A stretch of DNA of 64,000 nucleotides, taken from NCBI RefSeq assembly GCF_042453785.1, contig NC_091675.1, forward strand, positions 8,630,501-8,694,500, in the 5' to 3' direction. The stretch's first letter is position 1. Every line of letters begins with the position of its first letter. Made by a program: the position numbers and the translations under genes. The DNA comes from Malus domestica. Lineage: Eukaryota > Streptophyta > Magnoliopsida > Rosales > Rosaceae. A model generated the notes under the pieces. It worked only from the letters and a program-made list of their open reading frames with translations. It had not been told where the DNA came from and did no database searches. This document shows positions 24,743 to 36,350 of the stretch, piece by piece.

Positions 24743-26073
24743 TGTTAGACCAAGTTTTAGTCTGCGTACGGTTTCAAGTGTTCGTGATCAAGTCAAACTG
24801 TTATCCAACAAGAGTTAGTTTAGTTTAAAACTCTTTCAAATATTTATTTCCGTGTAAATCAAAGTTTGATCTTTCTGTTGTATTTTTGAATTTCAAATTG
24901 CCTTGTAAATAGGGATTTCGATTCCCTGATGTAATCTGGAATGCAGTATAAATACATGCAGCCCATCACTAATTGGGTTATGCAATTGAAGAGAAACCTT
25001 GAGTGTTCTTAAGATTTACATGGTATACGAGCCCTAGCAGTCTAACGACACAGATCCCTTTTTTTTTTCCATGGCCGATTCTAGCAACGGGGCTGCAACC
25101 CAAACCACCACTTCCAACCCCACAAATTCCACCATGAACCCCTTCGCTTCCTTGACCTCAGTTGTGAATATTAAGCTGGATCGTACCAATTATCCTCTAT
25201 GGTTGGCTCAGATTTTACCTGTTCTCAAGAGTCAGGAACTGATGGGTTACGTCGATGGGACCATTATTTTCCCTCCCAAGCAGCTTCCTGGAAGTACAAA
25301 TACCAATCCTGCGTACACAACATGGGTGCAGTACGACCAAATGATACTCAGCTGGATTAATGGCTCTCTCACGCCGTCTGTGCTCTCGGTCATGGCTAGC
25401 AAGAGGACCTCTCGTGCTACCTGGGAGGCTCTCAAGCAACGTTATGCCTCTACGTCTCAGAATCGCATCTTGTTTCTACGGAATGAACTTATACAAACAA
25501 AAAAAAGTGATTTGTCGATTGCTGATTATCTTGATAAGATGAATGCTATTTCTGATAACCTTGTCCTAGCTGGCAAACCTGTGGATGATGATGAACTTGT
25601 CCAGATTATTTTGAACAATCTTGGGCTTGCTTATGAGATAACAGTGAACGCTGCTCAGGCACATGATACTCCAATCACGTACCCTACGCTTGAGGCGCTC
25701 TTACTGACAACAGAGAGAAGGATGACTGAGCAAGCTGCTCCACTCATGGAGGCTGCTCCTGTTAATGCGTTTGTCACGGCCAGAGGTCGTGGTGGACAAC
25801 TTCGTGGAAATGGACGAGGAATGGTTCCGGCTGATCGTGGTCGTGCTGCTGGAAACCAGCGAGGTGTTAATCCCCGCAACAATCATTACAACAACAATGT
25901 GAGACCTAATTTTGCATGCAATGGTGAAAAGTTCAATAGTGCAGGTGAAAGGATTACATGCCAAATTTGTGGAAAACAAGGGCATCCTGCTCTAGATTGC
26001 TACCAGAGAATAAATGCGGCGTATGAAGGAAGGATCCCCGCCAAGAACCTCACTGCCATGGCCACATCTTACA
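24743..26073 (+). mobile_element. Truncated Copia element: 5' LTR and gag only
   Basis: The LTR is 24743-25020 (278 bp, TGTTAGAC to TTTACA). It is followed directly by a primer-binding-like TGGTATACGAGCC at 25021 (the usual Copia form is TGGTATCAGAGCC). Gag follows, then the element stops. CTTTTC occurs just before the LTR (24737-24742) and just after the last bases TCTTACA (26074-26079), which fits a target duplication with the protease-integrase-RT region and almost all of the 3' LTR deleted. Confidence 0.75.
25071..26073 (+). CDS. Copia gag (UBN2-type) with zinc knuckle, cut off before protease
   Basis: The open frame starts at the ATG 25071 and encodes a retrotransposon capsid-type protein. 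It has LTSVVNIKLDRTNYPLW near residue 27, TWEALKQRYAS near 118, an Arg-Gly-rich stretch (about 235-270), and a CCHC zinc knuckle CQICGKQGHPALDC (about residues 299-312). After KNLTAMA the retroelement sequence ends, and the frame runs by chance into the host DUF247 sequence, stopping at 26123. The frame has no internal stop, so the truncation may be recent. Confidence 0.85.
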
Positions 26074-26595
26074 CTTTTCAACACAGCTTTTTCGTCTTTA
26101 CGTCATCTGCCTTCATTACTTGAAATCTCCTACCTTTCTTTTGTAAGCGAAATCGATAGCAAGGGAAAAGAAGTTTGACAAAATATGTTCTTCTGGGGTA
26201 GAAGTACAACATTTTGTTGATCTGATAAGAAATCTCTACCTACCGTTGAAATCAAAACCTAGAGAGGTACCTAAAACCACAGCCGTACCTAAAGCCACTG
26301 CCATACCCAACGCCACAGCCACAGTTGTACCTCAAGCCATAGCCGTACCCAACGTGACAGTACTCCAGGTTGAAGTCAAGTTTAGGGTACGAAAAGACAG
26401 CAGCGATTTATTTGACATAAAATTCTCCAACGGGATCCTAGAAATTCCAAGGTTAACAATAGACGATACCACAGATAGGAAACTCAGAAATCTCGTTGCT
26501 TTTGAACAATGCCATTGCAAAGAGGAGAATTACCTATCTAATTATATTTTCCTCATGAAGCGTCTGATGAAAACCCCAGAGGCGATACCAAGAAG

Positions 26596-29117
26596 TGTTG
26601 TGCGGAAGCGTCAAATATGAAACCAATAAGCTAATACGGTAAAATATGACAAGACAAATAATCCAAAGAACACAAGGATTTATACTGGTTCGGCGTAAGC
26701 CTACGTCTAGTTCCGAGACGGCGAGGAAATTCCACTAATATCAAAAGGAGATTACAAATTGAGTTTTAACTCTCAAACCCAAATCCCACATACACCAAAT
26801 AGCTCTCACTCAAACTAAGAAACAAATGGAGAAGAAGAAACACATATCAAAATCCTTCTCTCCCAAAAGCTACACAAGTAGCACCAACATATTTGATTGA
26901 GTGATTACTAACAAAATGAGATTATTACAAATGGTGGGAAGGAGCAGCTCATATTCAAATGGGAGAGCCGAATGCTCTCCCTGGTTTCTCTCATTTGCAG
27001 CTCCCCCCATCCTTCTCCCACATTCGGCCGAAACCTTAATCCATACAAAAGCATTCAATAAAAAATCCAAAGTAAAGAAATAATCATTCCTTTACAAACA
27101 TAATCATGACATTTTTTTTTCTTTTCAACAAACATCATCATTGGTCTTCTCATAATGATGTTCTCATATCATTATGTCCTTCATTTTTTATTATATGCTT
27201 TTGGCCACTTGACCACTAATTTGGCCACTATCCAACAATCTCCACCTTGGCCAAATTCTGAAAACATCACAGAGAATCGAATCAACAATCACCATAAGCA
27301 CCCAAAGTACAAACTAAAGACAACGGGAACTAAATCAAATTCTCCAAACTTTCGGTACTCATAATGATCTCCACCTCGACTCAAATTTTACCAAAGCCAA
27401 CAAAAGTAGAGCATTTCTCTACCGTCTTCTCCAAATTTGCAAACCATAAGTGCCTTGATCAAAACAAAAGTGATTCAAACGAAGAACTGAAATTCTTCAA
27501 TATCACCGACAAAAGATCAAGCACACCATACCAAAGTTGGACATACAACGAACTCCACCTGCTCACAAACACCATGGTCTTAAACTACACCAATAGACTC
27601 ATTCACATAGCATGACACATTCTCCAAGTCAAAACTGATTACAAATTTGGCAACAAGGTCTAACATACCACATACAAAAAATATGCCCTTCACTCAAGTT
27701 TACCATCATCACATGAGCACCAACAGGACAACCAAAATTTTAAATTCAAATAATCAGCAGGAGATCCAAAACTATACCTCAACTGGAGTCTTCAAGAAAA
27801 CTAATTGCAGATGATGGAGACCAACAGACCAAATAGCAGTGGCAAACAAATCCAACCAAATATCCATAGACCAAACAAAGTTAGAAAGCATATAACTTGC
27901 CTTCTACAAGAGGGTTCCACACAAATGTTCCGCATTAGGTGTCTCCAAAATAGTGTGGTGTCTCACTATCCAAACTTGCAGAACTCAACAAATTGGCCCT
28001 CACAAACTCCTCCAATGTTTCCATCAACTTGCTCCAAAGGCAACTAGTGGGAGTGAAAAACAACCAAACAATTTCTGCCATTGAAAAAAAATGCCAAAGA
28101 AAAGAAAACTTAGCCTTAGCCTTTTTCCCTTTTCTTCCAGCCAACAACATCATTTGTCATCATGATGTCCTTCTGCCAAAACAAATGCCAAAAGAAAAGG
28201 AACCAACATTTTCTTTTCAATTCTCAACAGCTTCTACTTTTTCTCCTTTCCACTCAACTCGTCGACAATAGCTCACAAACACCTCCGGTGCAACGATGAC
28301 CAACGGAAAACCCACCAAAAGCAGTACACTACACCTGCATCTCCAATTGACCAAATGCCAAAGTCATTCCTCCTGTCGAATTTTTTCAAAAAAACATATT
28401 TCACCGTCATTCGAAGATTTCATAGACAAACTAGTACAAAGCCTCCAAGTCGAAACCCGGAGCTCTGATACCACTTGTTGTGCGGAAGCGTCAAATATGA
28501 AACCAATAAGCTAATACGGTAAAATATGACAAGACAAATAATCCAAAGAACACAAGGATTTATACTGGTTCGGCGTAAGCCTACGTCTAGTTCCGAGACG
28601 GCGAGGAAATTCCACTAATATCAAAAGGAGATTACAAATTGAGTTTTAACTCTCAAACCCAAATCCCACATACACCAAATAGCTCTCACTCAAACTAAGA
28701 AACAAATGGAGAAGAAGAAACACATATCAAAATCCTTCTCTCCCAAAAGCTACACAAGTAGCACCAACATATTTGATTGAGTGATTACTAACAAAATGGG
28801 ATTATTACAAATGGTGGGAAGGAGCAGCTCATATTCAAATGGGAGAGCCGAATGCTCTCCCTGGTTTCTCTCATTTGCAGCTCTCCCCATCCTTCTCCCA
28901 CATTCGGCCGAAACCTTAATCCATACAAAAGCATTCAATAAAAAATCCAAAGTAAAGAAATAATCATTCCTTTACAAACATAATCATGACATTTTTTTTT
29001 CTTTTCAACAAACATCATCATTGGTCTTCTCATAATGATGTTCTCATATCATTATGTCCTTCATTTTTTATTATATGCTTTTGGCCACTTGACCACTAAT
29101 TTGGCCACTATCCAACA
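26596..29117 (-). mobile_element. Non-autonomous LTR retrotransposon, young, minus orientation
   Basis: Two LTRs of 642 bp (26596-27237 and 28476-29117) begin TGTTGTGCGG and end TATCCAACA. They differ at only two positions by direct comparison (near 26919/28799 and 27004/28884). The 5-bp target duplication AGAAG flanks it (26591-26595 and 29118-29122). Next to the right LTR the minus strand reads TGGTATCAGAGCTC, a Copia-type tRNA-Met primer site. Next to the left LTR it reads AAGGTGGAGATT, a polypurine tract. The 1.24 kb interior has no gag or pol, so the element must have moved in trans. Confidence 0.92.
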
Positions 29118-29861
29118 AGAAGATATCTTGTTTGTGAAGATCTGAACAAGTACTATATTGATGGTCATTGTAAATCCCTTACGACTGGGGTTTTTGTTAG
29201 CAAATTTCGATGGTACAAAGGGAAGACAACTTTGAGAAAATATTATTTTGACTCGCCTTGGTCCATTATTTCTGTTGTTGCTGCTGTTATTCTCCTCGTA
29301 CTCACTTTCATACAAACTCTGTGCTCTGTTAAATCTACTGCTTAAGCATCAACGACCGCAAGGCTCTCCTCCGCTGTATCCTTACAAGTCTAGCCTAGTC
29401 TTTGAGAGAGTACAGAGTTTGCCTTAGCAATCTCAAGTTTCCTTCAAGTGAGTGTAATAAATGTTCCAACAAAATATAAAGTATTCAAGAGTGTGATTTT
29501 ATAATTGATAGGGAAGCAGTGGCTATTTGTAATGATTTTCATTGAAGCGTGCGTTGTAAATAAAGGGAGGTGATTTCTGCAGACCCTTTTGTCCTCTGCA
29601 CTTCTATATTTTCATCAGGCCTTAGATTCAATCAATAATCACTTTCCTAAATTAATGCGTACGTAGCTTCTGATGTTTACCAATTTGATGTTCTTGGACC
29701 TATGTTATGTCTTTGTATGTTTAAAGAAAAAGAAGAGTAATTGTATCATGTTTGCTGTTTTTTTGCCACACCAAGTGAACATTTCCATTAAAATGTTGCT
29801 TTAAGCATCACTCGCAAGGATATGGAATTGCTTGTTCAAAAATGTAACTGTTGAAACTCAA

Positions 29862-30092
29862 AGCTTGACAGGGACGAGGTTAACAAACCTTATTAATCCG
29901 AGGAAGTAATTGTTCCGAAGAAATCCCTTTACTGATCTTGGTAAACACATCAATGCATAACGCAGATGTGGTAGGCAATGGTTGAAACAACACTCTTTCA
30001 ATCTCCATGCTCTCTACTTTCTATTGTTGCGGTTGCTGCAGTCCTTGTGATCACTTCCATTCAAACAGTGTGTCTAATCGCCTTCTTTTGAC
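29862..30092 (+). pseudogene. C-terminal scrap of a second DUF247 gene
   Basis: One frame reads SPCSLLSIVAVAAVLVITSI then QTVCLIA. This is the C-terminal membrane helix of DUF247 proteins, comparable to WSIISVVAAVILLVLTFIQ at the end of the gene just upstream. The preceding bases are frameshifted and carry stops. No N-terminal part is present, so this is a fragment of a tandem duplicate. Confidence 0.65.
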
Positions 30093-30386
30093 ATCACCTG
30101 TTATCATTAATGGATTCTAGTTTGTTCATGACCACGGAAATGATAACTGTTCATCGTTTCATCTGTGCACAACCCTTGACATTTGCAGATGACCAATTTC
30201 ACATATTCAAGCAATCATCTGTCTATTGTCGAGTGATGTTAAGAACTCCTAGAACTTACTGAGTTAAACCCATCGTAGTTGCTGCAGCAACTTCTCCAAT
30301 TCTTGCTAGTCTCTCTACAGCAGTCCCAACTTCGATGAATTCTTCACTGGTCAATGTATCACATAAATAGCCTCTGAGATTTGAGC

Positions 30387-31040
30387 TCACATTGTAAGAC
30401 AATCATTGCTTAAACACGAAATCCGTGTACCAAAAAATGAGTTTCCTCTATACGTAACCACTCTGGCCTCAGCCCCTACACACCATATATGGCCTTGCAG
30501 TTGCAAAGCTCCTTTCACCCCTGCTGTTTCCCACACAAACTTGAAAATCCCAAGAGCCCTGTCCAACTGCCTCACCTCACTCCATACCACATCCGAAGTC
30601 ACAATCCTTCCCATGCACAAGCAGAAATCATTCTCACTACCACAGCTATAAACCCCACCGCGTACATCCACTTCAATATCTCTAACATGCCCATAGAGGT
30701 AATATAACATAAGTGCGAACAAGCACTTGGATGAATAACCCAGTGTCTTCGTCAACTTCTTCTGCACTAGGCTTTCTTGATGCCGAACTTCCTTGTGTCC
30801 TGTACTTGTATCAGTCAGCACATCCTTGACTTGAGAAAGCCCCTCTTTCGTGACCTCAAGCTTTGCTACGTAAACGAGCAACTCCCTTTCATTTTTCAAC
30901 CAATCAATGAGGTCGTTGAACATTTCAAGAACATCTTCCCATTTTTGCAAACCAGAAGAGTCAATAACTTTTGCAGGCGAAAGGCTTGTCCATGAAGAGA
31001 AGTCGTGCTCACATGAAACGGACGTGGATGTGTCAGCCAA
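30387..31040 (-). CDS. Uncharacterised plant protein, 217 codons, probably partial
   Basis: An uninterrupted frame starts MADTSTSVSCEHDFSSW. It has a predicted helical, charged segment (KNERELLVYVAKLEVTKEGL, about residues 49-68) and a C-terminal half with scattered cysteines (GGVYSCGSENDFCLCMGR, about 128-145; GHIWCVGAEARVVTYRGNSF, about 183-202). There is no signal peptide and no membrane helix. I recall similar proteins in Rosaceae annotations but cannot name a family or function. Codon use and the length of the open frame argue that it is or was coding. Confidence 0.55.
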   Translation of the reverse strand: MADTSTSVSCEHDFSSWTSLSPAKVIDSSGLQKWEDVLEMFNDLIDWLKNERELLVYVAKLEVTKEGLSQVKDVLTDTSTGHKEVRHQESLVQKKLTKTLGYSSKCLFALMLYYLYGHVRDIEVDVRGGVYSCGSENDFCLCMGRIVTSDVVWSEVRQLDRALGIFKFVWETAGVKGALQLQGHIWCVGAEARVVTYRGNSFFGTRISCLSNDCLTM

Positions 31041-32185
31041 GAACTTTAGACCGCTAGAAACTATCTGCTGTCCTCTTTGTCCCTTTGCTTGGGCAACGAT
31101 AATCTAAATAGTCCAGCTCGGATTTCAATCCATTGAGTACCTCCCCAAGCGCGACAGTCCTTATGTGGGGTTGTGCGACCTGTGGGGATATTTTGACACG
31201 CACTGTCCTACTGGGGAGAGTGATTTCACAATCACGGGCTCCCTTTCACTAGGTGTACCGAAACACACAAACGGGTTATAGATTATACCTCCTGACAATG
31301 CCGCCACATGATTCTTCAGCACTTTCTGTACCAATGGAGCTCCAGTAAAGACCCTGGCAAGTGACTTGAAAGTAAGCATTCTGCGTTCAACATGGTCGAC
31401 GGTCGTCGATGATAATCGAACCATCACTGAAATTAACAAACCTTCCATCGATCAAACCGACATTTTTCAACAATTGGGTTAATTTCGTCAACTTCCGGAA
31501 TGCATTCTGATGTCACTGTGGTGTCAAAAGGCTCTTCACCAAACTTCTTCAAAGCAATGATACAGCAGCGCATTCAAATACTAAGCTCCGTTTCGCTTAG
31601 CCATTAGAAGCTTTGCGCCGTATATAACCTTGTCTATATGTCTACGGGGCATTGTTCGCTAGGGAAAATAAAAATAAAAAAATCCCTCCAAATTTACTCT
31701 TCAATTCGGCACTCGGAAACTAAAAATGCAACAAGAAGAGGACCATGACTTGATTGAGACAATACATCAAACAGATGGCGAGCAAGTTTCTTGTCTTCAC
31801 ATAAGACTTAAACAATCAACCATTCGAGATTGTTTAATCGCGAATAACGAGGGTAAAGAGGATGACATGGAAACCTTCCCCCTAATCTTTTTGTTGGGTA
31901 CAGAAATCTTTAGAGATGCATTACACGAGCATTACAATGCATGTAAGAAAAGCCATTTGCAAATCCATGTCGGAGTTTGGAATTAACGATAATACTCTCA
32001 ACGTTAGAATTACTGTAAGCTGAAGTTTTGTCATCCAAGTTGGAATTGTTCCTCTCCGAGGCAATGCCTCGGGATCCTATTGACCGAATAACATGGATCG
32101 TTAGATTTTGATTTAACGGCTATAAAAAGAGGGTTTCTCTAAAAGTTATAATAATTTTAGCCGTCAGATCAAAATCCAATGAGCC
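31041..32185. other. Decayed coding-like DNA upstream of the 217-codon frame, plus intergenic
   Basis: On the minus strand 31560-31440 reads coding-like (ALKKFGEEPFDTTVTSECIP). 31448-31161 is open in a different frame (TVDHVERRMLTFKSLARVFT), with stops between them. These may be broken upstream exons of the gene at 30387-31040 or of a neighbour. A plus-strand frame of 86 codons at 31726-31986 has no recognised domain. Confidence 0.4.
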
Positions 32186-33006
32186 ATTCCATCCAAGTTC
32201 AAACTCTTTCACCTGCCTAATATTAATCTATGGGTAATGTTAGACAAACTAAATTTGTCGAGCAAATTTTGGAGACCAAAAGATATGGAAATTGATGATT
32301 GATTTGTTACTTAAGTGTTGATAAACGTACTTACTCCTATTAATGTCACGCCATTTAATTTGCAAGTTTAGTCTCCAAATTTGATATATTTAGCACTACT
32401 CTATCTCTATAGAATCAAATTAATTATTATATAAAAAAAATCGCCGATTTACCTCCTCAACTTGTATTACTTTGCCAATTTTCAACTTTTTTTTTTTTTT
32501 TTTGAGGGATACCAATTTTCAACTTAAATGTTTATTCAACATTACATTCAAGATTGTATCCAAATTGGTCAAGCTTGTGAGCCCGATTCTCCCCCAATTA
32601 AGGGTAAATATGACTTTTTACCTTTTTAAAATCTATTTTCTCGAGCAAGTTTGATCTATAAACCTGTGCATAACAACGATCCATCTCAGTACAACGAAAT
32701 GATTTTTTGGTTATCATTTGTGTTGAAAAATATTTGTATTTTATGGTTATTTAATTATTTGGATTTGCTCGTTAGTTTTGATTTTGATCCTAGCCCATCT
32801 AAATTAAAGTTTCTTAGGTTTTACATTCTATAAACATAGCTTGTATTTTTAAACCCAAGGCAATATTATTCAACAAATTAATGTGTTACACATATGCATG
32901 TTGGAGATGAAACTCCAAACAAGGAACAACCTCCTCCATCACATGCTAACAATTTTTATTCAAAATATAATATGAAATAAATCAATATCCTTGTGTTGAA
33001 AGAAGC

Positions 33007-33822
33007 TCAACAGTAGCAATGGCATACAGGGCCAGAGCTAATCTTTTTGCAGAAACCTCCTTTCTCACAATCTGCAATGCAGAATTCCCTGCACTTTCCA
33101 TCCTCACATTTTCCTTTTTCTTTTCCTTGCTCGGGGTGATTATTACAGCACCTTGAAGCTTGAGCAATTGAAATCTTGCAAATTGAAATCACAATCAAAT
33201 TACTAATTAATTAAAAATTGATTAATTATTGAAAAAACATGGAAAATGCAAGGAGGTGACACGAGCAAATAAAACCAAAATTAAAAAAAAATAATATTAG
33301 AAATCAATTACTGCAAAACCTAGTACTATCGATAAAATGTTAGGAAAATAAACTAAAAAAAACCATCCCAAAAGCTTGCATGGATGTTTAGACCATATGA
33401 AACTGAAATATATAGTAGGTTATGTGTTTGTTTGGTAGTGCTTTGAAATATGTGTTTGTTTGGTAGTGCTTTGAAAATAATTGAAAGCGTTTTTTTGTGA
33501 AAATATTTTTAGAACCAATCCTTATAGTAAAAATGCAAATAAATCATGAAAAAAACACTTAAAGTGTTTCCTAGAAGAAACATATAACTGGTGCTTCTTA
33601 GTTCTTACATAAAACACTTTAATGCTTTTGAGACCAAAATTTTTTTTCTCTAAAAACGTTTTTAGTCATTTTAAAAGCACATATAAACGAGTCTTATTTT
33701 AGTCCTAGAAAGCAAAAAGGCTACCCAAAAATAAATATGATTGAAGATAACTGAAACAGACCTGTGGAGCTTGACAAAAGCGCCAACACAAGGAGGAAAG
33801 ATGTGATTGTAAACCTATTCAT
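33007..33822 (-). CDS. Defensin-like cysteine-rich secreted peptide, array copy A
   Basis: Exon 1 is 33822-33762 (signal peptide MNRFTITSFLLVLALLSSST). Exon 2 is 33158-33007. The donor is CACAG|GTCTG, the acceptor CTCAAG|CTTC, and the intron about 600 bp, inserted in phase 1 near the cleavage site. The product is 70 aa. The mature part has ten cysteines, starting SRCCNNHP and ending CKKISSGPVCHCYC. The signal peptide and dense cysteines with a terminal CxCxC-like pattern fit the plant defensin-like/LCR peptides, which are extracellular and act in defence or cell signalling. The exact subfamily is not recognised. The acceptor was chosen because it alone keeps the cysteine frame with a phase-1 exon 1. 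Confidence 0.8.
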
Positions 33823-34239
33823 CTTTTCTTTGTAAATTTTCACTTCCCTTGTGTATTGCTCTTTCACTTGTTGCGTTGAAAGGTCTGAGAGAATGTGTAA
33901 TTTATAGAGACTCGAAGACAAGAATGATCTTTGGGTATTAAAGCATAATTAAAATTGCGAGTCCAAGAAATAGGAAAGTCTGATCGTTGGTACATATATA
34001 GGTTATGAATATAGCAAAGTATCCGGGCATTGTATTTTATTGGAAATAAATCCCAAGATTTGGAGATATTATTTGAAACAGTACGCGCACAAGATCATCA
34101 AAATTTTTTTGAACAAGCTAGGTTACGAATGTATCAATAATTCCAATCATTTATTTTTCTTGGAAATAAATCCAACCATTTAATGACATTATTTGAAACA
34201 ATACATGCACGAAGGTTTTCATGATCAACAAAATTATTT

Positions 34240-34455
34240 TATTTTATTTTTTCCTTAAAAAGAGGACAACTTGTGGCAACTCACAATTATTCATCCATTC
34301 CGGACCCGTAGAGGCTATGGGGAGTTTCACCTGCCCTTGGTCAGGGTCAAAAAGACTCACCAGGTCAGAGCATCGAACCTGGGACCTCTCACATTTTTTT
34401 ATTTATTGGAGAGCTGCAGTCTGCGCCCTTACCACTGGACCACTTACTGTGGTTG
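34240..34455 (-). mobile_element. tRNA-derived SINE, unit A
   Basis: On the minus strand GTGGTCCAGTGGTAAGG resembles a pol III box A and GGTTCGATGCT resembles box B, in tRNA-like order. An A-rich tail follows (T-rich at 34240-34258 on the plus strand). An 18-bp perfect direct repeat, TGATCAACAAAATTATTT, flanks it (34222-34239 and 34456-34473). Confidence 0.85.
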
Positions 34456-35044
34456 TGATCAACAAAATTATTTGGTTGACAGAAATAAATAAATAAAGTA
34501 TGCGTCTCTCCATTTTTCAATGAAAAGAATGAGAATTTTAAATACTCATATCCTAGCATAAAATATCGAACTCAAGGTTAGGCTGAAACAGTGAGTATTA
34601 CATAAAATGCTAGGTGATAGTATTTAAAAGTATCTATGTTTCAACAAAAAATTTATTGTTTGCTAAAAAAAAAAAAGAATTTTAAATACTCCCATCCTAC
34701 CACAAAATTTTAAATACTCCCCTATTCTTCTCCATTCCGTTTCACTGAAACTCTAACCCTAGGAATGGCTGCCTAAACCTTACTCCCTCCAACGAAAGCC
34801 TTTTCTCTTTTAAACCCAGACTTTCTTGTTTTTTGCCTTAAATTTTTATTTCAACGTTAAATTCAAATTCTGTGCAAATTAGTCAAGTGCTCTCAATCAA
34901 AGGTGAATATGAATTTTTGTCTTTCTAAAATACATTTCCTCAAGTAAGTTTATATATAAACCTCTGCATTACAATGACTCATCTGAGTGCAACGAAATGA
35001 TTTTTTTGTTATCCTTGGAAGTGTACAAACATGAATAGAATAAA

Positions 35045-35197
35045 GGAAAACTAATGAAAATGGCTTGAAAACTTTGAGTTTTAACGATAATGACAAAATA
35101 AAGGGTAAAGTGAATAGTAACAGAATTGACTTTTTAGTGTAAAAATGTGGTTTTTCGTTAAAGTGAACAGTACTGCGGACTTTTTGTTAAAACTCCT
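35045..35197. mobile_element. Small MITE (about 153 bp), unit A
   Basis: It runs from GGAAAACTAATGAAAATGGC to CGTTAAAGTGAACAG and GTTAAAACTCCT, with imperfect inverted ends. The corresponding place in unit C (near 54686) reads straight through, so C is an empty site. I recall this repeat as very frequent in apple and pear genomic sequence. Confidence 0.7.
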
Positions 35198-36131
35198 ATA
35201 AAAAAATGGATAAAGAAAATTTGAAAATCTGACCGAGGGAAAATAATTGGCTATTTTTAAAAACTCAAATGGTTAAAAGCAAAATTCAATGAGATAATTG
35301 GCTACTTTTACCTCCTTTTATTATTATTATTTTTTTTTGCTATAGTGCTTCCGTTTTCTAGAGATCCACATCCTAACATCACAATAACTTTAATTTGGTG
35401 GCCCAAAAATAACGACCCGATCCAGAAGCCCTTTCCTCTCACGGTGCCCCGATTTAAAACGACGTGTTGGCTCTGGAGTCATCATAGACATAGCCACCAA
35501 CAACATCGCTGCCATCAAAAACTCAATTATTATTTGAGAGATCAATAATAATGGATTTTTAATTAAGGGATCATTACTCCAATTTTATTAAAGTTAAAGG
35601 ACCATTACTACAATTCATTCTTATTTTTTGAAACAAAATCTACTTGTTTATTTTTGGATAACAAAAATATACTTCTTATATACAAACCTACATTTTCTTT
35701 ATTGTTTTTGTCTTTTCAATTTATGTATTTTTTTGTTTCTTAATGATTTTAGTTTTTATGTTTGAATGGTCGTTGGATATTGGAATTTATAAGGAAATGT
35801 ATAGGTTATGGAAACACGTCTTATTTTAACTTTTAGTAGAATTTTGTTTTGTCTCTTGGATGTTTTGACTGAAAGCTTCAAATCTAAGAAGGGGCACACA
35901 TAGCCGTTCTCTCCCTTCCATATCAAAGCCTTAGATTTAAAAACTCTATAGTCGCCTATCTCTTGTTTCGACTTACGTGAAACATATTCGTTAAGGTAAC
36001 AATGTTGTAAATCTATCTACACCGTCTTGTATAGAAATAAAAACATGTGGCAGGGGATTTTTTCTTTTTCTTTTTCGGATGTGACACTGGATCTAAAATC
36101 TTTAGAATTACTGATAATGGAAGGTCTCCGT

Positions 36132-36350
36132 GGACAAAGATTGTCTACCCTCCCACTTCTGGTGCCCTCCCATGCCCTCCTGTTTTATGTGGTTACGGTT
36201 AAGTCAAGTTAACATTTTATATTATTTTTTTATAGAGATAATAAGACAAAAATGAATAGTAATATAAAATGTTGACGTGGCTTAACCGTGACCATACAAA
36301 CAGAGGGCACGGAAGGACACCGGAAGTGGGAGGGCAGACAATCCTTGTCC
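36132..36350. mobile_element. Mutator-like MITE, copy 2 (219 bp), unit A
   Basis: Ends are GGACAAAGATTGTCTACCCT and AGGGCAGACAATCCTTGTCC, inverted. The 9-bp target duplication GGTCTCCGT lies at 36123-36131 and 36351-36359. Unit C (near 57885) has the same flanks with a single GGTCTCCGT and no element. Confidence 0.92.

Larger units (their letters stand above)
24076..29345 (+). pseudogene. DUF247 protein gene, frameshifted and split by two LTR elements
   Basis: DUF247 proteins are plant membrane-associated proteins of unclear role. Coding pieces are 24076-24742, 26080-26595 and 29123-29345. Family blocks include CRVPERLREGNEKA, TPRVVSIGPLHHG, VDAAFVIEFLLRYYF, LLENQLPFFLLQ, HLPSLLEIS, VQHFVDLIRNLYLP, NGILEIPRLTIDD and NLVAFEQCHC. 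The C-terminal membrane helix is WSIISVVAAVILLVLTFIQ, followed by a stop at 29343. An extra T near 24345-24349 shifts the frame before TPRVVS, and another shift lies near 26175. A 19-codon in-frame duplication occurs at 24196-24309. The insertions at 24743-26073 and 26596-29117 fall exactly inside the frame. The reading could resume across both target sites, so the frameshifts rather than the insertions may be the older or newer lesion. Confidence 0.9.

Noticed and set aside
26168..26190. Intron in DUF247 instead of a frameshift
   Set aside because: There are no donor and acceptor pairs near the frame change. A single-base shift explains the reading on both sides.
32982..33167. 61-codon frame overlapping the peptide exon 2 (also in copies B and C)
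   Set aside because: It is the shifted frame of the cysteine-rich exon, lacks cysteines and a signal peptide, and would require ignoring exon 1.
34370..34444. True tRNA gene on the minus strand within the SINE
   Set aside because: Only box-like motifs remain. A full cloverleaf could not be drawn by eye, and the unit is repeated with target duplications.
34221..34496. 91-codon frame over the SINE (and equivalents in other units)
   Set aside because: The frame is the SINE sequence itself, and the tRNA-like boxes and 18-bp duplications explain the block.
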